A stretch of DNA of 64,000 nt from NCBI RefSeq assembly GCF_026213295.1, contig NC_079418.1, forward strand, positions 4,785,887 through 4,849,886, in the 5' to 3' direction. Positions 21,749 to 35,418 of the stretch are shown in pieces. Every line of letters starts with the position of its first letter. The stretch's first letter is position 1. The notes under the pieces were generated by a model. It worked only from the letters and a program-made list of their open reading frames with translations. It did no database searches and was not told where the DNA came from. Made by a program: the position numbers and the translations under genes. This stretch comes from Gadus chalcogrammus. Taxonomy: Eukaryota; Chordata; Actinopteri; Gadiformes; Gadidae.

Positions 21749-24074
21749 ACTCCTTCTACATGTGTGGGAATTTTTGGAGTTGTAGCTCACTTCCTTCACA
21801 TAGCTGCCGTTGACCCCAATGTAAAAATACTTGGAAAATGTTGTGAACATTTTGTGAAAATTGGTGAAAAGTGTGGAATCCCCACAGAAAGTGTCTAGGA
21901 TCACGTTTTAGGCCATTTTGAGTCGTTTGGTGGTGGTCTGTGGTGCATTTTTTTGGACATTCATATATATTCTTTTTTTTTTTTCAAATTTGAAATTTGA
22001 AAATTCATTAATTTTTTGTTTTTGTTTTTTTTAACCCTTTTTTTGCTGGGCTCGTTCCGATCCTGAATCTGCATGAATTATGCTTCTAGACCCTTCCTAG
22101 GCCGAGAAAATAACTTCAAACCGATAAAATTGCATTTTTTTTTGTTTTTTTTAACCTTTTTTTTGCTGGGCTCGTTCCGATCCTGAATCTGCAGGAATTA
22201 TGCTTCTAGACCCTTCCTAGGCCGAGAAAATAACTTAAAACCGATAAAATTTCATTTTTTTTTGTTTTTTTGTTTTTTTTAGCTGGGCTCGTTCCGATCC
22301 TGAATCTGCAGGAATTATGCTTCTAGACCCTTCCTAGGCCGAGAAAATAACTTAAAACCGATAAAATTTCATTTTTTTTTTTTTTATACCTTTTTTTTTG
22401 CTGGGCTCGTTCCGATCCTGAACATTATTCGAGAGCGCCCCCTATTGGACATAAAGTATAACTTAGCAACCGTTAAGTAAATACGATCTCATTCTAAATA
22501 AATACAAAACGGTTACCATACCAAGGTCAAGACCCCCCTCCCCACACCACGCTCTACAGACATTATTCAAGAGCGCCACCTATTGGACAAGGATGCAATT
22601 CAGGTCTATAAGTAACAAGACAAGAAAATAAAATTCACAATAAGTGCTTTTGGTCTGTCATATTTTGCATATAGTATTGTAATAATAATTATAACACAAT
22701 AAAGGGTTCTCGTCTTCATTTCCGACGAGAACGGCAGGTCAAAAGCGTTGATTTCACGGGGATTCGATCCAACGCTTTTGGTGTCTCTTTTTTGCTGGGT
22801 CGTAAAAAAAAAAAGTTCTTTATCGACGCGATGAGTGAGGTGGGTTTTTTCCTCTTTTCTGTCGGATAAATAAAGATAAGAACGTTTCTCAGCCACGTTA
22901 TCTTTTGCGCCATCTGTCCATCGAAGCTTTCCGTTTCTCAGCAACCGCAAATCGTCCAACGTAGGAATCGACTCCTTCTACATGTGTGGGAATTTTTGGA
23001 GTTGTAGCTCACTTCCTTCACATAGCTGCCGTTGACCCCAATGTAAAAATACTTGGAAAATGTTGTGAACATTTTGTGAAAATTGGTGAAAAGTGTGGAA
23101 TCCCCACAGAAAGTGTCTAGGATCACGTTTTAGGCCATTTTGAGTCGTTTGGTGGTGGTCTGTGGTGCATTTTTTTGGACATTCATATATATTCTTTTTT
23201 TTTTTCAAATTTGAAATTTGAAAATTCATTAATTTTTTGTTTTTGTTTTTTTTAACCCTTTTTTTGATGGGCTCGTTCCGATCCTGAATCTGCATGAATT
23301 ATGCTTCTAGACCCTTCCTAGGCCGAGAAAATAACTTCAAACCGATAAAATTGCATTTTTTTTTGTTTTTTTTAACCTTTTTTTTGCTGGGCTCGTTCCG
23401 ATCCTGAATCTGCAGGAATTATGCTTCTAGACCCTTCCTAGGCCGAGAAAATAACTTAAAACCGATAAAATTTCATTTTTTTTTTTTTTTATACCTTTTT
23501 TTTTGCTGGGCTCGTTCCGATCCTGAACATTATTCGAGAGCGCCCCCTATTGGACATAAAGTATAACTTAGCAACCGTTAAGTAAATACGATCTCATTCT
23601 AAATAAATACAAAACGGTTACCATACCAAGGTCAAGACCCCCCTCCCCACACCACGCTCTACAGACATTATTCAAGAGCGCCACCTATTGGACAAGGATG
23701 CAATTCAGGTCTATAAGTAACAAGACAAGAAAATAAAATTCACAATAAGTGCTTTTGGTCTGTCATATTTTGCATATAGTATTGTAATAATAATTATAAC
23801 ACAATAAAGGGTTCTCGTCTTCATTTCCGACGAGAACGGCAGGTCAAAAGCGTTGATTTCACGGGGATTCGATCCAACGCTTTTGGTGTCTCTTTTTTGC
23901 TGGGTCGTAAAAAAAAAAGTTCTTTATCGACGCGATGAGTGAGGTGGGTTTTTTCCTCTTTTCTGTCGGATAAATAAAGATAAGAACGTTTCTCAGCCAC
24001 GTTATCTTTTGCGCCATCTGTCCATCGAAGCTTTCCGTTTCTCAGCAACCGCAAATCGTCCAACGTAGGAATCG
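21749..24074 (+). repeat. Two U6-less monomers (block B)
   Basis: Deletion junctions lie at 21749 and 22971 and are identical to those in block A, so the deletion predates the separation of the blocks or has spread between them. The units are longer than 982 bp because of extra 117-bp subrepeats. Confidence 0.9.
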
Positions 24075-24152
24075 TCTGTTGTAGCTCCACCAGCAGATAG
24101 CGTTTGGTGTCTGAGCAGAGGTACATAGATAACTGAGGATTAGGCAGTATTT

Positions 24153-24173
24153 GTGTTACTTCGGTATCACATC

Positions 24174-24208
<35 letters not shown>

Positions 24209-24257
24209 GGCCCCTGCGCAAGGATGACACGCAAATTCGTGAAGCGTTCTATCTTTT
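24153..24257 (+). ncRNA. RNU6: U6 snRNA, copy 5
   Basis: First complete copy of block B, identical to the block A copies. The upstream flank reads 'gtacatagat' at -32 to -23, a private change. Confidence 0.95.
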
Positions 24258-25928
24258 AAGTTTTAATTCAAAGTTTCGGAGTTCTAGCCAACTTCCTTCG
24301 TATAGCTGCCATTGACCCCCCCCATTTAAAGGTTCATTTTGGTACGGTAAATATGAAGCAGAAGGGAATTTGGCGCCCCTAGTGGCAACATTTTTTAACA
24401 TTGGAAAACACCTAAAAGCGTTGCCATGGGAACAGGGAGAGAGGCGTGGGAATATAAACCCTATGGAGTGGTAGCTATGGATCAGGGCTAAGTCTGTGCC
24501 AAGTTCTGGCCACCTGGTGGCTTGTTTTGGTATAGAAAATCGCATTTGAAGTTTTTCACTAAACGCGGGAAAAAGGGGTGTTACCAATATTTTCTTTTGA
24601 AGAAAATTGGTGTGGAAGGTTTTCCAGGCTCCTTCTACATGTGTGGGAATCTTTGGAGTTGTAGCTCACTTCCTTCACATAGCTGCCGTTGACCCCAATG
24701 TAAAAATACTTGGAAAATGTTGTGAACATTTTGTGAAAATTGGTGAAAAGTGTGGAATCCCCACAGAAAGTGTCTAGGATCACGTTTTAGGCCATTTTGA
24801 GTCGTTTGGTGGTGGTCTGTGGTGCATTTTTTTGGACATTCATATATATTCTTTTTTTTTTTTTCAAATTTGAAATTTGAAAATTCATAAATTTTTTGTT
24901 TTTGTTTTTTTTAACCCTTTTTTTGCTGGGCTCGTTCCGATCCTGAATCTGCATGAATTATGCTTCTAGACCCTTCCTAGGCCGAGAAAATAACTTCAAA
25001 CTGATAAAATTGCATTTTTTTTTGTTTTTTTTAACCTTTTTTTTGCTGGGCTCGTTCCGATCCTGAATCTGCAGGATTTATGCTTCTAGACCCTTCCTAG
25101 GCCGAGAAAATAACTTAAAACCGATAAAATTTCATTTTTTTTTGTTTTTTTTGTTTTTTTTAGCTGGGCTCGTTCCGATCCTGAATCTGCAGGAATTATG
25201 CTTCTAGACCCTTCCTAGGCCGAGAAAATAACTTAAAACCGATAAAATTTCATTTTTTTTTTTTTTATACCTTTTTTTTGCTGGGCTCGTTCCGATCCTG
25301 AATATTATTCGAGAGCGCCCCCTATTGGACATAAAGTATAACTTAGCAACCGTTAAGTAAATACGATCTCATTCTAAATAAATACAAAACGGTTACCATA
25401 CCAAGGTCAAGACCCCCCTCCCCACACCACGCTCTACAGACATTATTCAAGAGCGCCACCTATTGGACAAGGATGCAATTCAGGTCTATAAGTAACAAGA
25501 CAAGAAAATAAAATTCACAATAAGTGCTTTTGGTCTGTCATATTTTGCATATAGTATTGTAATAATAATTATAACACAATAAAGGGTTCTCGTCTTCATT
25601 TCCGACGAGAACGGCAGGTCAAAACCGTTGATTTCACGGGGATTCGATCCAACGCTTTTGGTGTCTCTTTTTTGCTGGGTCGTAAAAAAAAAAGTTCTTT
25701 ATCGACGCGATGAGTGAGGTGGGTTTTTTTCCTCTTTTCTGTCGGATAAATAAAGATAAGAACGTTTCTCAGCCACGTTATCTTTTGCGCCATCTGTCCA
25801 TCGAAGCTTTCCGTTTCTCAGCAACCGCAAATCGTCCAACGTAGGAATCGTCTGTTGTAGCTCCACCAGCAGATAGCGTTTGGTGTCTGAGCAGAGGTAC
25901 ATAGCTAACTGAGGATTAGGCAGTATTT

Positions 25929-25949
25929 GTGTTACTTCGGTATCACATC

Positions 25950-25984
<35 letters not shown>

Positions 25985-26033
25985 GGCCCCTGCGCAAGGA
26001 TGACACGCAAATTCGTGAAGCGTTCTATCTTTT
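25929..26033 (+). ncRNA. RNU6: U6 snRNA, copy 6
   Basis: Complete copy in a full monomer following copy 5 directly, with no U6-less unit between. Its downstream flank carries 'ggttttctagg' and 'ggtgtgaaaag' variants shared with several later block B copies. Confidence 0.95.
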
Positions 26034-27704
26034 AAGTTTTAATTCAAAGTTTCGGAGTTCTAGCCAACTTCCTTCGTATAGCTGCCATTGACCCCCCCCA
26101 TTTAAAGGTTCATTTTGGTACGGTAAATATGAAGCAGAAGGGAATTTGGCGCCCCTAGTGGCAACATTTTTTAACATTGGAAAACACCTAAAAGCGTTGC
26201 CATGGGAACAGGGAGAGAGGCGTGGGAATATAAACCCTATGGAGTGGTAGCTATGGATCAGGGCTAAGTCTGTGCCAAGTTCTGGCCACCTGGTGGCTTG
26301 TTTTGGTATAGAAAATCGCATTTGAAGTTTTTCACTAAACGCGGGAAAAAGGGGTGTTACCAATATTTTCTTTTGAAGAAAATTGGTGTGGAAGGTTTTC
26401 TAGGCTCCTTCTACATGTGTGGGAATCTTTGGAGTTGTAGCTCACTTCCTTCACATAGCTGCCGTTGACCCCAATGTAAAAATACTTGGAAAATGTTGTG
26501 AACATTTTGTGAAAATTGGTGTGAAAAGTGTGGAATCCCCACAGAAAGTGTCTAGGATCACGTTTTAGGCCATTTTGAGTCGTTTGGTGGTGGTCTGTGG
26601 TGCATTTTTTTGGACATTCATATATATTCTTTTTTTTTTTTCAAATTTGAAATTTGAAAATTCATTAATTTTTTGTTTTTGTTTTTTTTAACCCTTTTTT
26701 TGCTGGGCTCGTTCCGATCCTGAATCTGCATGAATTATGCTTCTAGACCCTTCCTAGGCCGAGAAAATAACTTCAAACCGATAAAATTGCATTTTTTTTT
26801 GTTTTTTTTAACCTTTTTTTTGCTGGGCTCGTTCCGATCCTGAATCTGCAGGAATTATGCTTCTAGACCCTTCCTAGGCCGAGAAAATAACTTAAAACCG
26901 ATAAAATTGCATTTTTTTTTGTTTTTTTGTTTTTTTTAGCTGGGCTCGTTCCGATCCTGAATCTGCAGGAATTATGCTTCTAGACCCTTCCTAGGCCGAG
27001 AAAATAACTTAAAACCGATAAAATGTCATTTTTTTTTTTTTTTATACCTTTTTTTTGCTGGGCTCGTTCCGATCCTGAACATTATTCGAGAGCGCCCCCT
27101 ATTGGACATAAAGTATAACTTAGCAACCGTTAAGTAAATACGATCTCATTCTAAATAAATACAAAACGGTTACCATACCAAGGTCAAGACCCCCCTCCCC
27201 ACACCACGCTCTACAGACATTATTCAAGAGCGCCACCTATTGGACAAGGATGCAATTCAGGTCTATAAGTAACAAGACAAGAAAATAAAATTCACAATAA
27301 GTGCTTTTGGTCTGTCATATTTTGCATATAGTATTGTAATAATAATTATAACACAATAAAGGGTTCTCGTCTTCATTTCCGACGAGAACGGCAGGTCAAA
27401 AGCGTTGATTTCACGGGGATTCGATCCAACGCTTTTGGTGTCTCTTTTTTGCTGGGTCGTAAAAAAAAAAGTTCTTTATCGACGCGATGAGTGAGGTGGG
27501 TTTTTTCCTCTTTTCTGTCGGATAAATAAAGATAAGAACGTTTCTCAGCCACGTTATCTTTTGCGCCATCTGTCCATCGAAGCTTTCCGTTTCTCAGCAA
27601 CCGCAAATCGTCCAACGTAGGAATCGTCTGTTGTAGCTCCACCAGCAGATAGCGTTTGGTGTCTGAGCAGAGGTACATAGCTAACTGAGGATTAGGCAGT
27701 ATTT

Positions 27705-27725
27705 GTGTTACTTCGGTATCACATC

Positions 27726-27760
<35 letters not shown>

Positions 27761-27809
27761 GGCCCCTGCGCAAGGATGACACGCAAATTCGTGAAGCGTT
27801 CTATCTTTT
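27705..27809 (+). ncRNA. RNU6: U6 snRNA, copy 7
   Basis: Complete copy. Its monomer holds one of the largest 117-bp subrepeat expansions (six copies, 28478-29197), and three U6-less monomers follow. Confidence 0.95.
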
Positions 27810-29765
27810 AAGTTTTAATTCAAAGTTTCGGAGTTCTAGCCAACTTCCTTCGTATAGCTGCCATTGACCCCCCCCATTTAAAGGTTCATTTTGGTACGGT
27901 AAATATGAAGCAGAAGGGAATTTGGCGCCCCTAGTGGCAACATTTTTTAACATTGGAAAACACCTAAAAGCGTTGCCATGGGAACAGGGAGAGAGGCGTG
28001 GGAATATAAACCCTATGGAGTGGTAGCTATGGATCAGGGCTAAGTCTGTGCCAAGTTCTGGCCACCTGGTGGCTTGTTTTGGTATAGAAAATCGCATTTG
28101 AAGTTTTTCACTAAACGCGGGAAAAAGGGGTGTTACCAATATTTTCTTTTGAAGAAAATTGGTGTGGAAGGTTTTCTAGGCTCCTTCTACATGTGTGGGA
28201 ATCTTTGGAGTTGTAGCTCACTTCCTTCACATAGCTGCCGTTGACCCCAATGTAAAAATACTTGGAAAATGTTGTGAACATTTTGTGAAAATTGGTGTGA
28301 AAAGTGTGGAATCCCCACAGAAAGTGTCTAGGATCACGTTTTAGGCCATTTTGAGTCGTTTGGTGGTGGTCTGTGGTGCATTTTTTTGGACATTCATATA
28401 TATTCTTTTTTTTTTTTCAAATTTGAAATTTGAAAATTCATTAATTTTTTGTTTTTGTTTTTTTTAACCCTTTTTTTGCTGGGCTCGTTCCGATCCTGAA
28501 TCTGCATGAATTATGCTTCTAGACCCTTCCTAGGCCGAGAAAATAACTTCAAACCGATAAAATTGCATTTTTTTTTGTTTTTTTTTAACCTTTTTTTTGC
28601 TGGGCTCGTTCCGATCCTGAATCTGCAGGAATTATGCTTCTAGACCCTTCCTAGGCCGAGAAAATAACTTAAAACCGATAAAATTGCATTTTTTTTTGTT
28701 TTTTTGTTTTTTTTAGCTGGGCTCGTTCCGATCCTGAATCTGCATGAATTATGCTTCTAGACCCTTCCTAGGCCGAGAAAATAACTTAAAACCGATAAAA
28801 TTGCATTTTTTTTGTTTTTTTAACCTTTTTTTTGCTGGGCTCGTTCCGATCCTGAATCTGCAGGAATTATGCTTCTAGACCCTTCCTAGGCCGAGAAAAT
28901 AACTTAAAACCGATAAAATTTCATTTTTTTTTTGTTTTTTTGTTTTTTTTAGCTGGGCTCGTTCCGATCCTGAATCTGCAGGAATTATGCTTCTAGACCC
29001 TTCCTAGGCCGAGAAAATAACTTAAAACCGATAAAATTGCATTTTTTTTTGTTTTTTTGTTTTTTTTAACCTTTTTTTTGCTGGGCTCGTTCCGATCCTG
29101 AATCTGCAGGAATTATGCTTCTAGACCCTTCCTAGGCCGAGAAAATAACTTAAAACCGATAAAATTTCATTTTTTTTTTTTTTATACCTTTTTTTTGCTG
29201 GGCTCGTTCCGATCCTGAACATTATTCGAGAGCGCCCCCTATTGGACATAAAGTATAACTTAGCAACCGTTAAGTAAATACGATCTCATTCTAAATAAAT
29301 ACAAAACGGTTACCATACCAAGGTCAAGACCCCCCTCCCCACACCACGCTCTACAGACATTATTCAAGAGCGCCACCTATTGGACAAGGATGCAATTCAG
29401 GTCTATAAGTAACAAGACAAGAAAAGAAAATTCACAATAAGTGCTTTTGGTCTGTCATATTTTGCATATAGTATTGTAATAATAATTATAACACAATAAA
29501 GGGTTCTCGTCTTCATTTCCGACGAGAACGGCAGGTCAAAAGCGTTGATTTCACGGGGATTCGATCCAACGCTTTTGGTGTCTCTTTTTGCTGGGTCGTA
29601 AAAAAAAAAGTTCTTTATCGACGCGATGAGTGAGGTGGGTTTTTTCCTCTTTTCTGTCGGATAAATAAAGATAAGAACGTTTCTCAGCCACGTTATCTTT
29701 TGCGCCATCTGTCCATCGAAGCTTTCCGTTTCTCAGCAACCGCAAATCGTCCAACGTAGGAATCG

Positions 29766-32700
29766 ACTCCTTCTACATGTGTGGGAATTTTTGGAGTTGT
29801 AGCTCACTTCCTTCACATAGCTGCCGTTGACCCCAATGTAAAAATACTTGGAAAATGTTGTGAACATTTTGTGAAAATTGGTGAAAAGTGTGGAATCCCC
29901 ACAGAAAGTGTCTAGGATCACGTTTTAGGCCATTTTGAGTCGTTTGGTGGTGGTCTGTGGTGCATTTTTTTGGACATTCATATATATTCTTTTTTTTTTT
30001 TTCAAATTTGAAATTTGAAAATTCATTAATTTTTTGTTTTTGTTTTTTTTAACCCTTTTTTTGCTGGGCTCGTTCCGATCCTGAATCTGCATGAATTATG
30101 CTTCTAGACCCTTCCTAGGCCGAGAAAATAACTTCAAACCGATAAAATTGCATTTTTTTTTGTTTTTTTTTAACCTTTTTTTTGCTGGGCTCGTTCCGAT
30201 CCTGAATCTGCAGGAATTATGCTTCTAGACCCTTCCTAGGCCGAGAAAATAACTTAAAACCGATAAAATTGCATTTTTTTTGTTTTTTTTAACCTTTTTT
30301 TTGCTGGGCTCGTTCCGATCCTGAATCTGCAGGAATTATGCTTCTAGACCCTTCCTAGGCCGAGAAAATAACTTAAAACCGATAAAATTTCATTTTTTTT
30401 TTGTTTTTTTTGTTTTTTTTAGCTGGGCTCGTTCCGATCCTGAATCTGCAGGAATTATGCTTCTAGACCCTTCCTAGGCCGAGAAAATAACTTAAAACCG
30501 ATAAAATTGCATTTTTTTTTTTTTTTTTTGTTTTTTTTAACCTTTTTTTTGCTGGGCTCGTTCCGATCCTGAATCTGCAGGAATTATGCTTCTAGACCCT
30601 TCCTAGGCCGAGAAAATAACTTAAAACCGATAAAATTGCATTTTTTTTGTTTTTTTTTAACCTTTTTTTTGCTGGGCTCGTTCCGATCCTGAATCTGCAG
30701 GAATTATGCTTCTAGACCCTTCCTAGGCCGAGAAAATAACTTAAAACCGATAAAATTTCATTTTTTTTTTTTTTTATACCTTTTTTTTTGCTGGGCTCGT
30801 TCCGATCCTGAATATTATTCGAGAGCGCCCCCTATTGGACATAAAGTATAACTTAGCAACCGTTAAGTAAATACGATCTCATTCTAAATAAATACAAAAC
30901 GGTTACCATACCAAGGTCAAGACCCCCCTCCCCACACCACGCTCTACAGACATTATTCAAGAGCGCCACCTATTGGACAAGGATGCAATTCAGGTCTATA
31001 AGTAACAAGACAAGAAAATAAAATTCACAATAAGTGCTTTTGGTCTGTCATATTTTGCATATAGTATTGTAATAATAATTATAACACAATAAAGGGTTCT
31101 CGTCTTCATTTCCGACGAGAACGGCAGGTCAAAAGCGTTGATTTCACGGGGATTCGATCCAACGCTTTTGGTGTCTCTTTTTTGCTGGGTCGTAAAAAAA
31201 AAAGTTCTTTATCGACGCGATGAGTGAGGTGGGTTTTTTCCTCTTTTCTGTCGGATAAATAAAGATAAGAACGTTTCTCAGCCACGTTATCTTTTGCGCC
31301 ATCTGTCCATCGAAGCTTTCCGTTTCTCAGCAACCGCAAATCGTCCAACGTAGGAATCGACTCCTTCTACATGTGTGGGAATTTTTGGAGTTGTAGCTCA
31401 CTTCCTTCACATAGCTGCCGTTGACCCCAATGTAAAAATACTTGGAAAATGTTGTGAACATTTTGTGAAAATTGGTGAAAAGTGTGGAATCCCCACAGAA
31501 AGTGTCTAGGATCACGTTTTAGGCCATTTTGAGTCGTTTGGTGGTGGTCTGTGGTGCATTTTTTTTGGACATTCATATATATTCTTTTTTTTTTTTCAAA
31601 TTTGAAATTTGAAAATTCATTAATTTTTTGTTTTTGTTTTTTTTTAACCCTTTTTTTGCTGGGCTCGTTCCGATCCTGAATCTGCATGAATTATGCTTCT
31701 AGACCCTTCCTAGGCCGAGAAAATAACTTCAAACCGATAAAATTGCATTTTTTTTTTGTTTTTTTTAACCTTTTTTTTTGCTGGGCTCGTTCCGATCCTG
31801 AATCTGCAGGAATTATGCTTCTAGACCCTTCCTAGGCCGAGAAATAACTTAAAACCGATAAAATTGCATTTTTTTTGTTTTTTTTAACCTTTTTTTTGCT
31901 GGGCTCGTTCCGATCCTGAATCTGCAGGAATTATGCTTCTAGACCCTTCCTAGGCCGAGAAAATAACTTAAAACCGATAAAATTTCATTTTTTTTTTTTT
32001 TATACCTTTTTTTTGCTGGGCTCGTTCCGATCCTGAACATTATTCGAGAGCGCCCCCTATTGGACATAAAGTATAACTTAGCAACCGTTAAGTAAATACG
32101 ATCTCATTCTAAATAAATACAAAACGGTTACCATACCAAGGTCAAGACCCCCCTCCCCACACCACGCTCTACAGACATTATTCAAGAGCGCCACCTATTG
32201 GACAAGGATGCAATTCAGGTCTATAAGTAACAAGACAAGAAAATAAAATTCACAATAAGTGCTTTTGGTCTGTCATATTTTGCATATAGTATTGTAATAA
32301 TAATTATAACACAATAAAGGGTTCTCGTCTTCATTTCCGACGAGAACGGCAGGTCAAAAGCGTTGATTTCACGGGGATTCGATCCAACGCTTTTGGTGTC
32401 TCTTTTTTGCTGGGTCGTAAAAAAAAAAGTTCTTTATCGACGCGATGAGTGAGGTGGGTTTTTTCCTCTTTTCTGTCGGATAAATAAAGATAAGAACGTT
32501 TCTCAGCCACGTTATCTTTTGCGCCATCTGTCCATCGAAGCTTTCCGTTTCTCAGCAACCGCAAATCGTCCAACGTAGGAATCGACTCCTTCTACATGTG
32601 TGGGAATTTTTGGAGTTGTAGCTCACTTCCTTCACATAGCTGCCGTTGACCCCAATGTAAAAATACTTGGAAAATGTTGTGAACATTTTGTGAAAATTGG

Positions 32701-33572
32701 TGAAAAGTGTGGAATCCCCACAGAAAGTGTCTAGGATCACGTTTTAGGCCATTTTGAGTCGTTTGGTGGTGGTCTGTGGTGCATTTTTTTGGACATTCAT
32801 ATATATTCTTTTTTTTTTTTTCAAATTTGAAATTTGAAAATTCATTAATTTTTGTTTGTTTTTTTTAACCCTTTTTTTTGCTGGGCTCGTTCCGATCCTG
32901 AATCTGCATGAATTATGCTTCTAGACCCTTCCTAGGCCGAGAAAATAACTTAAAACCGATAAAATTTCATTTTTTTTTTTTTTTTTATTCCCTTTTTTTT
33001 TGCTGGGCTCGTTCCGATCCTGAACATTATTCGAGAGCGCCCCCTATTGGACATAAAGTATAACTTAGCAACCGTTAAGTAAATACGATCTCATTCTAAA
33101 TAAATACAAAACGGTTACCATACCAAGGTCAAGACCCCCCTCCCCACACCACGCTCTACAGACATTATTCAAGAGCGCCACCTATTGGACAAGGATGCAA
33201 TTCAGGTCTATAAGTAACAAGACAAGAAAATAAAATTCACAATAAGTGCTTTTGGTCTGTCATATTTTGCATATAGTATTGTAATAATAATTATAACACA
33301 ATAAAGGGTTCTCGTCTTCATTTCCGACGAGAACGGCAGGTCAAAAGCGTTGATTTCACGGGGATTCGATCCAACGCTTTTGGTGTCTCTTTTTTGCTGG
33401 GTCGTAAAAAAAAAAAGTTCTTTATCGACGCGATGAGTGAGGTGGGTTTTTTCCTCTTTTCTGTCGGATAAATAAAGATAAGAACGTTTCTCAGCCACGT
33501 TATCTTTTGCGCCATCTGTCCATCGAAGCTTTCCGTTTCTCAGCAACCGCAAATCGTCCAACGTAGGAATCG
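29766..33572 (+). repeat. Three U6-less monomers (block B)
   Basis: Deletion junctions lie at 29766, 31360 and 32585. The first unit contains six 117-bp subrepeats (30063-30789), the second contains three and the third one. Confidence 0.9.
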
Positions 33573-33651
33573 TCTGTTGTAGCTCCACCAGCAGATAGCG
33601 TTTGGTGTCTGAGCAGAGGTACATAGCTAACTGAGGATTAGGGCAGTATTT

Positions 33652-33672
33652 GTGTTACTTCGGTATCACATC

Positions 33673-33707
<35 letters not shown>

Positions 33708-33756
33708 GGCCCCTGCGCAAGGATGACACGCAAATTCGTGAAGCGTTCTATCTTTT
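33652..33756 (+). ncRNA. RNU6: U6 snRNA, copy 8
   Basis: Complete and unchanged, although its surroundings carry extra bases (a third G at 33641-33643, an extra A near 34205) typical of uncorrected read errors or drift. Confidence 0.94.
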
Positions 33757-35313
33757 AAGTTTTAATTCAAAGTTTCGGAGTTCTAGCCAACTTCCTTCGT
33801 ATAGCTGCCATTGACCCCCCCATTTAAAGGTTTCATTTTGGTACGGTAAATATGAAGCAGAAGGGAATTTGGCGCCCCTAGTGGCAACATTTTTTAACAT
33901 TGGAAAACACCTAAAAGCGTTGCCATGGGAACAGGGAGAGAGGCGTGGGAATATAAACCCTATGGAGTGGTAGCTATGGATCAGGGCTAAGTCTGTGCCA
34001 AGTTCTGGCCACCTGGTGGCTTGTTTTGGTATAGAAAATCGCATTTGAAGTTTTTCACTAAACGCGGGAAAAAGGGGTGTTACCAATATTTTCTTTTGAA
34101 GAAAATTGGTGTGGAAGGTTTTCTAGGCTCCTTCTACATGTGTGGGAATCTTTGGTGTTGTAGCTCACTTCCTTCACATAGCTGCCGTTGACCCCAATGT
34201 AAAAAATACTTGGAAAATGTTGTGAACATTTTGTGAAAATTGGTGTGAAAAGTGTGGAATCCCCACAGAAAGTGTCTAGGATCACGTTTTAGGCCATTTT
34301 GAGTCGTTTGGTGGTGGTCTGTGGTGCATTTTTTTGGACATTCATATATATTCTTTTTTTTTTTTTCAAATTTGAAATTTGAAAATTCATTAATTTTTTG
34401 TTTTTGTTTTTTTTTAACCCTTTTTTTGCTGGGCTCGTTCCGATCCTGAATCTGCATGAATTATGCTTCTAGACCCTTCCTAGGCGAGAAAATAACTTCA
34501 AACCGATATAAATTGCATTTTTTTTTGTTTTTTTTAACCTTTTTTTTTGCTGGGCTCGTTCCGATCCTGAATCTGCAGGAATTATGCTTCTAGACCCTTC
34601 CTAGGCCGAGAAAATAACTTAAAACCGATAAAATTTCATTTTTTTTTTTTTTTATACCTTTTTTTGCTGGGCTCGTTCCGATCCTGAACATTATTCGAGA
34701 GCGCCCCCTATTGGACATAAAGTATAACTTAGCAACCGTTAAGTAAATACGATCTCATTCTAAATAAATACAAACGGTTACCATACCAAGGTCAAGACCC
34801 CCCTCCCCACACCACGCTCTACAGACATTATTCAAGAGCGCCACCTATTGGACAAGGATGCAATTCAGGTCTATAAGTAACAAGACAAGAAAATAAAATT
34901 CACAATAAGTGCTTTTGGTCTGTCATATTTTGCATATAGTATTGTAATAATAATTATAACACAATAAAGGGTTCTCGTCTTCATTTCCGACGAGAACGGC
35001 AGGTCAAAAGCGTTGATTTCACGGGGATTCGATCCAACGCTTTTGGTGTCTCTTTTTTGCTGGGTCGTAAAAAAAAAAGTTCTTTATCGACGCGATGAGT
35101 GAGGTGGGTTTTTTCCTCTTTTCTGTCGGATAAATAAAGATAAGAACGTTTCTCAGCCACGTTATCTTTTGCGCCATCTGTCCATCGAAGCTTTCCGTTT
35201 CTCAGCAACCGCAAATCGTCCAACGTAGGAATCGTCTGTTGTAGCTCCACCAGCAGATAGCGTTTGGTGTCTGAGCAGGAGGTACATAGCTAACTGAGGA
35301 TTAGGCAGTATTT

Positions 35314-35334
35314 GTGTTACTTCGGTATCACATC

Positions 35335-35369
<35 letters not shown>

Positions 35370-35418
35370 GGCCCCTGCGCAAGGATGACACGCAAATTCG
35401 TGAAGCGTTCTATCTTTT
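35314..35418 (+). ncRNA. RNU6: U6 snRNA, copy 9
   Basis: Complete and unchanged. The flanks have single-base indels near 35279 (extra G) and 35534 (extra C). Confidence 0.94.
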
